A DNA stretch of 36,237 nucleotides from assembly GCA_903828805.1 (NCBI GenBank), contig CAIKNO010000285.1, positions 1 through 36,237 of the forward strand, read 5' to 3'. This DNA comes from an uncultured Sandaracinus sp. GTDB taxonomy: Bacteria; Myxococcota_A; Polyangia; Polyangiales; Sandaracinaceae. The position numbers and the translations under genes are program-made. Positions 7,222-15,972 of this stretch are shown here, in pieces; position 1 is the first letter of the stretch, and every line of letters begins with the position of its first letter. The notes under the pieces were generated by a model. That model ran no database searches. It saw only the letters and a list, made by a program, of their open reading frames with translations, and was not told the DNA's origin.

Positions 7222-8604
7222 TCATGGAAGGGACCCGATGGAGCCACGAACCGCGCGCTTCTGCAAGCCACTCCTCGCGGGTCGCGCTGCGCGCTCGCCC
7301 ACGACCTCTTCGACCTCGATCACGGCGCGCGCGGGACGACGTCGTTCTCTCGACTCGGCGAGCCGCGCGAGGCCAGCCATCGCAGCGACGACGGCGATCA
7401 GGAAGGCCGACCACCCCGGCCAGCCGAGGGCGCGACGGAGGGGAATGCCGAAAAGCCCGAAGGCGAACTCCAGGTGCGCGCAGTACACGAGCAGCGAGTG
7501 GCGCCCGAGCAGCGCCAGCACGTCGAGCGGCCGGGCGGCGCGCGGTCCGAGCCACGCGACGGCACCGAACGCGGAGGCCATCATCGATGCGTTGAACGTC
7601 AACCGGAAGGCCCGGTGCAGCCATGGCAGCTGCGTGAGCGTGCCCTGCACGACGGGGGAGGGCTCCCAGACCACGATGCCCACGAGGAACGCCGCGACCG
7701 CGAGGCGTCCCGGCCGCGACAGGTGGGGCATGTCCCAGCGCTGCCTCGAGGACGCGGGGCGGGCCTTGAGGGCCAGCGCGAACGATGCCCCGAGCAGCGT
7801 GTAGCCGAGCCACGGGAACAGCGGGAAGCCCGCCGCCGCCACGCCCGTCCCCGGGCTGGGCCGGGCGATCCAGTCGGCGATCCCGGCGGGAAGCCACGCG
7901 TGCACTGGCCCCGGCGCGAAGAATGCGAGCACCGCCACGCCGAAGGCGGTGGCCCCCATGCCTGCCGAGCGTGCCATCGATGCCGGGCGTGCGGTCGTGC
8001 CGAGGACGAGCGCCGTGACGGTGAGGGCGGCCCCGATCCCTTGCAGCACGTCGAGCCTCGGCAGAAGTGAGGCGCCCAGCCGGGTGGTCTCCGGCAATCC
8101 GCGCGCCGCGACGACCGCGAGCGACGTCCCCAAGGCCAGCCAGGCCAGCCGCTCGAACCGGTGCCCCGTCCGCTCCCGGGCGGCGAGGGCGAACGCACCG
8201 AGGGCGCCGCCCGTCGCGGCCGCCACGGGCATGTTGCGCAGCTGGAGCACGGCGCCGTGGTCCACGCACCACGCCCACAAGTTGAGCGCGTAGCCGCCGA
8301 GCATGACGCGGAGGGCGCGGCGGAGCGTGCCGCCCAGCCACGGCCCGCCCGTCGTCGTCGGCGCACTCCACGCGACCGACACGCCGGCGAGGAACAGAAA
8401 TGCGGGCGCCGCGAGGCCTCCGACCACCCGGCTCACGCGGAGTCCGACGCCCTCGCGAACGGCCGGCGCGATCCACGCGTCGGCGGCGTGCCACTGGATC
8501 ATGGCGAGCACCGCGATGCCTCGGACCGCGTCGATCGCGTGCAGGCGTCCGGTGTCGCGGCGCGGGGATGACTTGGGGCTGAAATCGACTTGGGATCCGT
8601 CCAT
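7222..8604 (-). CDS. Multi-pass membrane acyltransferase-like protein (heparan-alpha-glucosaminide N-acetyltransferase / DUF1624-like)
   Basis: RLHAIDAVRGIAVLAMIQWHAADAW...APAFLFLAGVSVAWS, then many hydrophobic segments. Confidence 0.7.
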   Translation of the reverse strand: MDGSQVDFSPKSSPRRDTGRLHAIDAVRGIAVLAMIQWHAADAWIAPAVREGVGLRVSRVVGGLAAPAFLFLAGVSVAWSAPTTTGGPWLGGTLRRALRVMLGGYALNLWAWCVDHGAVLQLRNMPVAAATGGALGAFALAARERTGHRFERLAWLALGTSLAVVAARGLPETTRLGASLLPRLDVLQGIGAALTVTALVLGTTARPASMARSAGMGATAFGVAVLAFFAPGPVHAWLPAGIADWIARPSPGTGVAAAGFPLFPWLGYTLLGASFALALKARPASSRQRWDMPHLSRPGRLAVAAFLVGIVVWEPSPVVQGTLTQLPWLHRAFRLTFNASMMASAFGAVAWLGPRAARPLDVLALLGRHSLLVYCAHLEFAFGLFGIPLRRALGWPGWSAFLIAVVAAMAGLARLAESRERRRPARAVIEVEEVVGERAARPARSGLQKRAVRGSIGSLP

Positions 8605-8634
8605 GACGCGGCGGTGGTTGGGCGGCGGCTCTCG

Positions 8635-8663
8635 TTGACACCCGGAGGGGGCTCTGCTACCCC
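8635..8663 (+). promoter_or_regulatory. Candidate sigma70-like promoter for prs (TTGACA - 17 nt - TACCCC)
   Basis: Consensus -35; the -10 is weak. Confidence 0.35.
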
Positions 8664-8729
8664 CGGCTCCCTTGCGCGGGACCCGCTCGGACCCCGGTTC
8701 GCGGCGCCATTTAGTGACAGAGGAGGCGG

Positions 8730-9674
8730 GTGGTGTTCAAGTCGATCTGCATCTTCCCCGGTCACGCCAACCCGACGCTCGCGGCCTCCATCGCCGAGTA
8801 CCTGGGAATCCCGCTCGGCCGGCTGAAGATCTCGAACTTCTCCGACGGCGAAGTCTTCACCGAGATCCAGGAGAACGTGCGGGGTGTCGACGTCTACGTC
8901 GTGCAGCCCACCTGCGCTCCGGTGAACGACAACTTGATGGAGCTGCTCGTCACGGTCGATGCGCTGAAGCGGGCGAGCGCCGGTTCGATCACGGCCGTGA
9001 TCCCTTACTACGGTTACGGGCGGCAGGACCGCAAGGTCGCCCCGCGCACGCCGATCACCGCGAAGCTGGTCGCGGACCTGCTGACCTCTGCGGGGGTGTC
9101 GCGCGTCGTGTCGATGGACCTGCACGCGGGGCAGATCCAGGGCTTTTTCAACGTGCCCTTCGACCACCTCTTCTCGATGCCCGTCTTCCTCGAGTACCTC
9201 CGTCCCCGGCTCGCCGAGGGCTCGGTGTTCGTGTCGCCGGACGCTGGCGGCGTGGAGCGCGCCCGCGCGTACGCGAAGCGGCTCAAGGGCGAGCTGGCGA
9301 TCATCGACAAGCGTCGGGCGCGGGCGAACGTGAGCGAGGTCATGAACATCGTCGGCGACGTCGAGGGGCGCGATTGCGTCATCGTCGACGACATGATCGA
9401 CACGGCGGGCACGCTGACGAACGCCGCCGCTGCCCTCAAGGAACGCGGGGCACGGCGGGTCATCGCGGCCGCCACGCATCCCGTGCTCTCCGGCCCGGCG
9501 GTGCAACGCATCGTGGAGTCGTGTCTCGAGGAGGTGGTCGTCACCGACACCATCCCCCTTCGTGACGAAGCCCGCAGCACGGGCAAGTTCACCCAACTCT
9601 CGGTCGCCCGTCTCCTCGGCGAGGCGATCAAGCGCATCCACAACAGCGACTCGGTGAGTTCGCTGTTCGTGTGA
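8730..9674 (+). CDS. prs: Ribose-phosphate pyrophosphokinase
   Basis: GTG start with upstream gaggagg. Contains [27 protein letters not shown] and the PRPP loop [11 protein letters not shown]. Confidence 0.96.
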   Translation: MVFKSICIFPGHANPTLAASIAEYLGIPLGRLKISNFSDGEVFTEIQENVRGVDVYVVQPTCAPVNDNLMELLVTVDALKRASAGSITAVIPYYGYGRQDRKVAPRTPITAKLVADLLTSAGVSRVVSMDLHAGQIQGFFNVPFDHLFSMPVFLEYLRPRLAEGSVFVSPDAGGVERARAYAKRLKGELAIIDKRRARANVSEVMNIVGDVEGRDCVIVDDMIDTAGTLTNAAAALKERGARRVIAAATHPVLSGPAVQRIVESCLEEVVVTDTIPLRDEARSTGKFTQLSVARLLGEAIKRIHNSDSVSSLFV

Positions 9675-9704
9675 TGGAATTCGTGACGCAGGAGAAGGTT
9701 CGAG

Positions 9705-10412
9705 ATGGATACGCAGACGCTGAAGGCTGAGGTCCGCACTCTGAGCGGAAAGGGGCCGGCGCGTCAGCTCCGCTTCAAGGGGCTGATTCCGGCGGTGTTC
9801 TACGGGCCCGGGAAGACCGCGACCAACCTCGCGGTGAATCCGGAGGCGCTCAAGAAGGCGCTGAGCGGCGCGTGTGGTCGCAACCAGGTGATCGAGCTCG
9901 ACATCGCCGGGGTGAGCGAGCTCGCCATCGTGCGCGATCTGGCGGTCAACCCGCTGAGCCGTGAGCCGCTGCACGTCGACTTCTACGCGGTGTCGCGCGA
10001 TCGCACCGTGCGGACGACCGTTCCCTTCGCCGCCAAGGGGCGCGCGGTGGGTGTCCAGAAGGGTGGCCGGCTTCGCGTGGTGTACCGCGAGCTTCCGGTG
10101 ATCGGCGCGCCGGACAAGATCCCGGCCAACATCGAGATCGACGTCACGAACCTCGACACCGCGCAGGCGATCCGCGTGAAGGACGTGGCGCTGCTCGACG
10201 GCGTTCGCGTCGACTTCCCCGAGGAGCGCATCGTCATCTCGATCGAGGCGAAGGAGCGCGAGGTCGTCGACGAGGAGGGCGCGGCGGGTGCGGCGCCGGG
10301 GGCTCCGGCCGGCAAGGGTGCGCCGGGCAAGGGTGCGCCGGCCGCGAAGGCAGCGCCCGCAGCCAAGGCGGCTGCGCCTGCCAAGGCCGCGGCGCCCGCG
10401 AAGAAGAAGTGA
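9705..10412 (+). CDS. rplY: 50S ribosomal protein L25/Ctc with Ala/Lys/Pro-rich C-terminal tail
   Basis: GKGPARQLRFKGLIPAVFYGP..., KGRAVGVQKGGRLRVVYRELPV; tail GKGAPGKGAPAAKAAPAAKAAAPAKAAAPAKKK. Confidence 0.94.
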   Translation: MDTQTLKAEVRTLSGKGPARQLRFKGLIPAVFYGPGKTATNLAVNPEALKKALSGACGRNQVIELDIAGVSELAIVRDLAVNPLSREPLHVDFYAVSRDRTVRTTVPFAAKGRAVGVQKGGRLRVVYRELPVIGAPDKIPANIEIDVTNLDTAQAIRVKDVALLDGVRVDFPEERIVISIEAKEREVVDEEGAAGAAPGAPAGKGAPGKGAPAAKAAPAAKAAAPAKAAAPAKKK

Positions 10413-10453
10413 GCGCGTTCGCGCGCTGAACCGCTCCTCGAAGTGCTCCGCCG

Positions 10454-11026
10454 ATGTGGCTGATCGTCGGGCTCGGAAACCCCGGGCCTCGGTACCGAGA
10501 CAACCGGCACAACGTCGGTTTCAAGGTGGTCGACTTGCTCGCCCAGAAGGCGTCGGCGGGGTCCTTCAAGGAAAAGTTCAAGGGAGAGTGGGCGCGCGGC
10601 GTGCTCTCGGGCACCGACGTGGTGCTGCTCCGACCTGCGACCTTCATGAACCTCTCCGGAGAGTCCGTGCAGGCCGCGATGGCGTTCTTCAAGGTTCCGC
10701 TCGAGCGCGTCCTCGTGGTGCACGACGAACTCGACCTGCCGTTCCGGGAGGTGCGGGTGAAGGTCGGCGGAGGCGCCGCCGGTCACAACGGCCTCAAGTC
10801 GATCATCGGGTCGTGCGGAGGCGCCGACTTCGTGCGGGTGAGGGTGGGCATCGGTCGACCTCCCCGGGGCGCGACCGAGGGCTGGGTGCTCGGCGACTTC
10901 GACATGATGGAGAGCGCGGAGCTCGCGGGTGTGCTACAAGGCGCCGCCCTGGCGGTCGAAGCGGTCGTTCAGGGAGGGCCGTCCGCGGCCCAGAACAAGA
11001 TCAACGTGAAGCCCGCCGCGAGGTGA
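10454..11026 (+). CDS. pth: Peptidyl-tRNA hydrolase
   Basis: MWLIVGLGNPGPRYRDNRHNVGF, PATFMNLSGESV, VHDELDLPF, GGGAAGHNGLKSI. Confidence 0.96.
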   Translation: MWLIVGLGNPGPRYRDNRHNVGFKVVDLLAQKASAGSFKEKFKGEWARGVLSGTDVVLLRPATFMNLSGESVQAAMAFFKVPLERVLVVHDELDLPFREVRVKVGGGAAGHNGLKSIIGSCGGADFVRVRVGIGRPPRGATEGWVLGDFDMMESAELAGVLQGAALAVEAVVQGGPSAAQNKINVKPAAR

Positions 11027-11128
11027 GCCTCACCGAGAGCGCGTGTCGGTGCATGGTGCATCGGGGCGCGTTTTCCTCGCTCCGGGCGATTCCGTTCCGG
11101 GGCCAAGGTCCGAGAGGAAGACAATCGA

Positions 11129-11668
11129 ATGCAGCAGACCGTCAGCGCCGCCAACAAGCGGCACGCGCGCGAGTACGAGCTCGTCTACATCCTTCAGCCG
11201 AACGTCGATCCCGACGAGGCGGACCGGGTCGCGACCCGGATCCAGGACGTGGTCGCCAAGCTCGGCGGCAAGATCACCAAGGTGGACGCCTGGGGTCGCC
11301 GCCGCCTCGCTTATCCCATCAAGAAGCACACCCGCGGCATCTTCGTGTACGTCCGCGTCGTCGGCTTCAACGACCTCGTGGCCGAGCTCGAGCGCAACCT
11401 GCGCAACGCGGACTCGGTGATGCGCTTCCAGACCGTCCGTCGTGAAGGCGAGTTCGATCTCGCCGCGCTGACCGTGGATCCGGAGGAGGCGAAGTTCACG
11501 CGGATCGAGTCGGCCCCGGCCGACGAGGAGCCGGAGCCTTCGTTCGAGGAGCGCCTCGGCCTCACCGCACGGCCGTCGCGCGAGCGCGACGACGACATGA
11601 TGGGCGACATGGACGACGACGACATGGGCGATCTTCCGCCCGAGGTTCGCAACGATCCGGTCCTCTGA
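11129..11668 (+). CDS. rpsF: 30S ribosomal protein S6 with long acidic C-terminal extension
   Basis: REYELVYILQPNVDPDEADRV..., KVDAWGRRRLAYPIKKHTRGIFVYV; tail ERDDDMMGDMDDDDMGDLPPEVRNDPVL; located in the rpsF-rpsR-rplI order. Confidence 0.93.
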   Translation: MQQTVSAANKRHAREYELVYILQPNVDPDEADRVATRIQDVVAKLGGKITKVDAWGRRRLAYPIKKHTRGIFVYVRVVGFNDLVAELERNLRNADSVMRFQTVRREGEFDLAALTVDPEEAKFTRIESAPADEEPEPSFEERLGLTARPSRERDDDMMGDMDDDDMGDLPPEVRNDPVL

Positions 11669-11702
11669 GACATCCACGACATCCGAGCCAAGGACGACGA
11701 TC

Positions 11703-12044
11703 ATGAAGTTCCATGCACGGCCGGTCGATGACGATCGGCGCAACCGAGACAGCTCCTCTGGCAGCCAGAGCTCGCCGCCCCCCGGCGGTCGCGGCGGTGG
11801 CGGAGACGACCCGCTTGGGCTGCGTCGCCGCAGCGGGCGCAAGCGCGCGCCCTCGTTCACTGCCGATCCGACCTTCCAGTTCGACTACAAGGACCCGCAG
11901 ACGCTCCGTCACTTCGTGACCGAGCGTGGCAAGATCGTGCCGCGCCGCATCAGCGGGCTGTCGGCCAAGCAGCAGCGGCAGCTCACGCAGGCGATCAACC
12001 TCGCCCGCAAGGTCGCCCTGCTCCCGTACACCGGAGTGAAGTGA
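11703..12044 (+). CDS. rpsR: 30S ribosomal protein S18 with Gly/Ser/Arg-rich N-terminal extension and no cysteines
   Basis: FDYKDPQTLRHFVTERGKIVPRRISGLSAKQQRQLTQAINLARKVALLPYTGVK. Confidence 0.93.
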   Translation: MKFHARPVDDDRRNRDSSSGSQSSPPPGGRGGGGDDPLGLRRRSGRKRAPSFTADPTFQFDYKDPQTLRHFVTERGKIVPRRISGLSAKQQRQLTQAINLARKVALLPYTGVK

Positions 12045-12047
12045 GCC

Positions 12048-12506
12048 ATGGCGACGTACATCCAGGTCATCCTGAAGGACGACGTCGAGAACCTCGGCAA
12101 GAGTGGTGAGTTGGTTCGCGTTCGCCCCGGCTACGCGCGCAACTTCCTCCTTCCCCGTGGTCTCGCCGGCGCGGCCACCCGCGCGAACATCGCGCAGGTG
12201 GAGCACGAAAAGGCGGTCGCGCTTGCGCGCTCCGCGAAGCTTCGCACCGATGCCGAGGCGGTCTCCAAGCGCCTGTCGGCCGTGACGCTCTCCATCCCGA
12301 TGCAGGTCGGCGAGGGCGATCGCGTGTTCGGCTCGATCGGCTCGAAGGACATCGTCGAGGCCCTCGAGAAGAAGGGCCACACGGTCGACCGCAAGAAGGT
12401 CGTGCTGCCCGACGCCATCAAGACGCTCGGCGACCACAACGTCACGATCAAGCTCGGCCAGGATGTGACCGCGACCGTCAAGGTCTCGGTCGTCAAGGCC
12501 GGCTGA
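12048..12506 (+). CDS. rplI: 50S ribosomal protein L9
   Basis: IQVILKDDVENLGKSGELVRVRPGYARNFLLPRGLA. Confidence 0.96.
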   Translation: MATYIQVILKDDVENLGKSGELVRVRPGYARNFLLPRGLAGAATRANIAQVEHEKAVALARSAKLRTDAEAVSKRLSAVTLSIPMQVGEGDRVFGSIGSKDIVEALEKKGHTVDRKKVVLPDAIKTLGDHNVTIKLGQDVTATVKVSVVKAG

Positions 12507-12560
12507 GCTTCGTCCGACACCGTCGATGCGCTCCGTGCCTTGGGTGCGGGGCGCGTCGTC

Positions 12561-12636
12561 GTTTTCAGGGCGCGCGGTTGTTTTCAGGGCGCGCGGTTGT
12601 TTTCAGGGCGCGCGGTCGTTTTCAGGGCGCGTCGTT
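12561..12636. repeat. 19-bp tandem repeat (gttttcagggcgcgcggtt), four near-identical copies
   Basis: Direct reading of 12561-12579, 12580-12598, 12599-12617 and 12618-12636; the fourth copy is diverged at its end. Confidence 0.93.
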
Positions 12637-12663
12637 GGTTTCTTTCGGGGCGGGTGGGCGGCG

Positions 12664-12681
12664 GAAGCGGCCCCCCGCTTC
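12664..12681. other. Perfect 7-bp inverted repeat (GAAGCGG-cccc-CCGCTTC) upstream of dnaB
   Basis: Direct reading; possible RNA hairpin or weak terminator between rplI and dnaB. Confidence 0.45.
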
Positions 12682-12717
12682 TGATGTTTCTGGCATCCTC
12701 GCCGGCAGGACACAGCG

Positions 12718-14124
12718 ATGTTCGGAGAGTCTGATATCGGAGGGCGAGCGGCGTCGACGGGCCGCGTGCCGCCTCACTCGCTCGAGGCGGAGCGGGCGGT
12801 GCTCGGCGGGGTGCTGCTGGAGAACAGCGCGCTCAACGTCGTCACGCAGCTGCTCGACACCGAGGACTTCTACAGCCGCGCGAACGGGCTGGCGTTCGAG
12901 GGGATGTGCGAGCTGTTCCGTCGCGGGCAGCCGGTCGACACGATCACGCTGCGCGCGTGGCTCGTCGATCGCGGCCACCTGCAGAAGGCCGGCGGCGACG
13001 AGCACCTGCTCTCGCTGACCAACGCCATCCCGTCGGTCACGAACATCGAGCACCACGCCGAGATCGTCCGGGAGAAGGCGACGATCCGACGGCTGATCTC
13101 GAATTGCCACGAGATCGCGGCCCAGGGGTACGGCGACTACGGCAACCCGGACGAGTACCTCGACCAGGCGGAGAAGCGGATCTTCGACGTCGGCAAGGAG
13201 CGCGGCGGCGCGCCCTACGAGCACATCAACGACCTCGTGATGCGCACGTTCGCGGAGGTGCAGGAGGCCGCCGGTCGCAAGGAGGCACTCACGGGCCTGC
13301 CGACCGGGCTCACGAAGCTCGACGAGATGACCGCCGGGTTGAAGAGCGGCGAGCTCATCATCATCGCGGGCCGCCCCGGCATGGGCAAGACGGCCTTCGC
13401 GCTGAACGTGGCGATCAGCGCCTGTCAGGCGCGGGAGAAGAAGCCCGTGCTGGTGTTCTCGCTCGAGATGAGAAAGGAAGAGCTCGCGCGCCGCCTGCTC
13501 TGCAGCGAGGCGAAGGTCGATGGCGGGCGCATGCGAACGGGCATGCTCAGCCGGGAGGACTGGGCGCGCCTCGCGGCGACGGCCGGACCGCTGACGGGGA
13601 TGCCGCTCTACATCGACGACACATCGGCGATCACGCTGATGCAGCTCCGCGGAAAGGCGCGGCGTCTGCAGGCCGAGCACGGGCTTGGCATGATCGTCAT
13701 CGACTATTTGCAGCTGATGCGTTCGGGCGTGAAGACCGACAACCGCGAGCAGGAGATCAGCGAGATCAGCCGCTCGCTCAAGGCGCTGTCGAAGGACATG
13801 AAGGTCCCTGTCATTGCGCTCTCGCAGCTGAACCGCGGCGTCGAGACCCGCCCCGGCAAGGACAAGCGTCCGCAGCTCGCGGATCTCCGCGAGTCCGGCG
13901 CCATCGAGCAGGACGCGGACGTCATCATGTTCGTGTACCGCCCGGAGGTGTACGCGAAGGACGAGGAGCGGGCGCAGCTGCGCGGCCTCGCGGAGGTCAT
14001 CGTCGGCAAGCAGCGTGCGGGTCCGACCGGGATCGTGCGCTGCCGCTTCTTCCACGAGTTCACCCGCTTCGAGAACCTCGCGGAGGGCGAGTTCGAGGAC
14101 TACGCCTCGGGCGGCGACGAGTGA
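12718..14124 (+). CDS. dnaB: Replicative DNA helicase
   Basis: PPHSLEAERAVLGGVLL; Walker A GRPGMGKTAFALN; VIDYLQLM; SLKALSKDMKVPVIALSQLNRGVE; no intein apparent. Confidence 0.96.
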   Translation: MFGESDIGGRAASTGRVPPHSLEAERAVLGGVLLENSALNVVTQLLDTEDFYSRANGLAFEGMCELFRRGQPVDTITLRAWLVDRGHLQKAGGDEHLLSLTNAIPSVTNIEHHAEIVREKATIRRLISNCHEIAAQGYGDYGNPDEYLDQAEKRIFDVGKERGGAPYEHINDLVMRTFAEVQEAAGRKEALTGLPTGLTKLDEMTAGLKSGELIIIAGRPGMGKTAFALNVAISACQAREKKPVLVFSLEMRKEELARRLLCSEAKVDGGRMRTGMLSREDWARLAATAGPLTGMPLYIDDTSAITLMQLRGKARRLQAEHGLGMIVIDYLQLMRSGVKTDNREQEISEISRSLKALSKDMKVPVIALSQLNRGVETRPGKDKRPQLADLRESGAIEQDADVIMFVYRPEVYAKDEERAQLRGLAEVIVGKQRAGPTGIVRCRFFHEFTRFENLAEGEFEDYASGGDE

Positions 14125-14186
14125 CGAAACTTCTCTTGGGCGCGGGTCCGTGCGTATTCTCGACGGCTCGCATCCTGGGAGGTTCG

Positions 14187-15824
14187 ATGGCTCGCTCGAC
14201 GGCGGTGTGGGGAGTTCTCTTGTCCGTGGTGGTCGTGGGCTCGACGGCCTTGATGCCAGGCCGCGCGCACGCAGGCGGGTTCGAGTTCTCCGGACCGGGA
14301 ACCCGCGGGCTCGGCCGCGGCGGCGCGTTCGCGGCGCGCGCCGACGACCCGATGGCGCTGCTCTACAACCCCGCGATGCTGGCCGACCTCGCGGACTCGC
14401 AGGTCCTGGCCAACGTGCACCTGGCGGTGTGGGACGCGTGTGTCCAGCGCTCGGGAACCTACGGGGACTCGCGCCCGTCGATCATGACGCCGACACGCTT
14501 CGACGGCCCCGCCGGCATGGAGAACGACTGGACGTCCGAGGCGTTCCCGCGCGTCTGCAACAGCGGCTTGCCGCAGGCCATCCCCCAGGTGCTGGCGAAC
14601 GTGCGGCTGCTGCCCGAGCTCGGGCTCGCGTTCGGCATCCTCGCGCCGAACGGCGTGGGCATGGCGCGCTTCGGCAATGCCGATGGCACCGTCGCGGGTG
14701 TGACGGGCGCCCCGCGTCCGACGCCGGTTCGCTACGGGGTGACGGAGCAGGATGTGCTCCTGTTCCACCCCAGCGTCGGCCTCGGCTACCGGCCCACGAG
14801 CTGGCTGCGGATCGGCCTCACGCTCCAGTGGGGCATGGCGATCGTTCGCTTCGTCAACTACACGAACGTCGGCGCGGGTCCCGAGGACCCCGCCAACGAC
14901 ATCCGCACGCAGCTCGACGCGACCGACTTCTTCGTGCCCGCCGGCATCCTGTCGGTGCACGCCGTGCCGCACGACAACCTCGACCTGATGGTCGTGGGAC
15001 GCGTCAGCGATGCGATCGATGCGGACGGAGGCCTGAGGCTGACGACCGGCCAGTACGGCACCGGCATGGACGGGGGCTACATCCCGACCGACACGCAGCT
15101 CAACGGCGTCCATCTCCACGCGGGGCAGCCGTTCACGTTCACGTTCGGGGCGCGCTACGCCGACCGTGTGCGGCCGCGCAACGCGGGGGCATCGAGCGAT
15201 CCCTCCGCGCCGTCGTCCACGGTGCAAGACCCGATGCGCGACGAGACCTTCGACGTCGAACTGGACGTGTCGTACGAGCACAACCGACAGGTCACCGACT
15301 TCGTCGTCGGGCTTCCGACGGGGGCGGGCGTGACCATCAACGACGGCACGGTGCCGATCCAGGCACCGCTGCCGGCCTCGCTTCCGATTCCTCATGGCTG
15401 GCAGGACGTGGTCGCGGTGCGACTCGGGTCGGACGTGAACGTCGTGCCGGGGCTCCTGGCGTTGCGCGGAGGCGTCCACGTCGAGCAGCCGCTCGGGACC
15501 TCCCGGCTGCAGATCAACGATTTCATCACCGGTCAGCGCCTCGGGTTGCATGCGGGCGCGACGCTGCGCCTCGATCGCTTCGACGTGTCGATCGCGTACG
15601 CGCACATCTTCCAGGCCGACCAGACGATCACCGACGGCAACTTCCGCCCCGTGACGGCCACCGGCGCGGAGGGGCAATGTGCCGGCGATGCGAATTACGA
15701 CCCCGCCCAGCCGGTCTCCTCGCGCGGATGTTATCCCCAGGGATTCGGTGCGGTGGTGAACAACGGCACGTACACCGCGCAGTTCAACGTGCTCTCGCTC
15801 GGCGCGAGCTACCACTTCGAGTGA
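14187..15824 (+). CDS. OMPP1/FadL/TodX-family outer membrane protein
   Basis: Signal peptide ending in AHA; GGFEFSGPGTRGLGRGGAFAARADDPMALLYNPAMLADL is the classic FadL-family N-terminus. The longer 12906 ORF is read in a shadow frame of dnaB. Confidence 0.85.
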   Translation: MARSTAVWGVLLSVVVVGSTALMPGRAHAGGFEFSGPGTRGLGRGGAFAARADDPMALLYNPAMLADLADSQVLANVHLAVWDACVQRSGTYGDSRPSIMTPTRFDGPAGMENDWTSEAFPRVCNSGLPQAIPQVLANVRLLPELGLAFGILAPNGVGMARFGNADGTVAGVTGAPRPTPVRYGVTEQDVLLFHPSVGLGYRPTSWLRIGLTLQWGMAIVRFVNYTNVGAGPEDPANDIRTQLDATDFFVPAGILSVHAVPHDNLDLMVVGRVSDAIDADGGLRLTTGQYGTGMDGGYIPTDTQLNGVHLHAGQPFTFTFGARYADRVRPRNAGASSDPSAPSSTVQDPMRDETFDVELDVSYEHNRQVTDFVVGLPTGAGVTINDGTVPIQAPLPASLPIPHGWQDVVAVRLGSDVNVVPGLLALRGGVHVEQPLGTSRLQINDFITGQRLGLHAGATLRLDRFDVSIAYAHIFQADQTITDGNFRPVTATGAEGQCAGDANYDPAQPVSSRGCYPQGFGAVVNNGTYTAQFNVLSLGASYHFE

Positions 15825-15972
15825 GGCCGCCTTCGTCCGGTCGCGTGGACCTCGACCACGGGGCCGGACCGACGTCCGACGCGTGACGCCTGCGCCGCGT
15901 CGAGAGGGTGCAGGCTTCGCTTTTCTCACAGCGGCGTGCGGCACCTGCGTCCTCGGCAGATAGAGTCGAGCC

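Noticed and set aside
12718-14124. Intein in dnaB
   Set aside because: Length (468 aa) and uninterrupted Walker A and downstream motifs show an intact, intein-free helicase.
12906-15824. 972-aa plus-strand ORF covering dnaB and the FadL-like gene
   Set aside because: The first ~427 codons are an out-of-frame reading of dnaB; the real gene starts at ATG 14187 with a signal peptide.
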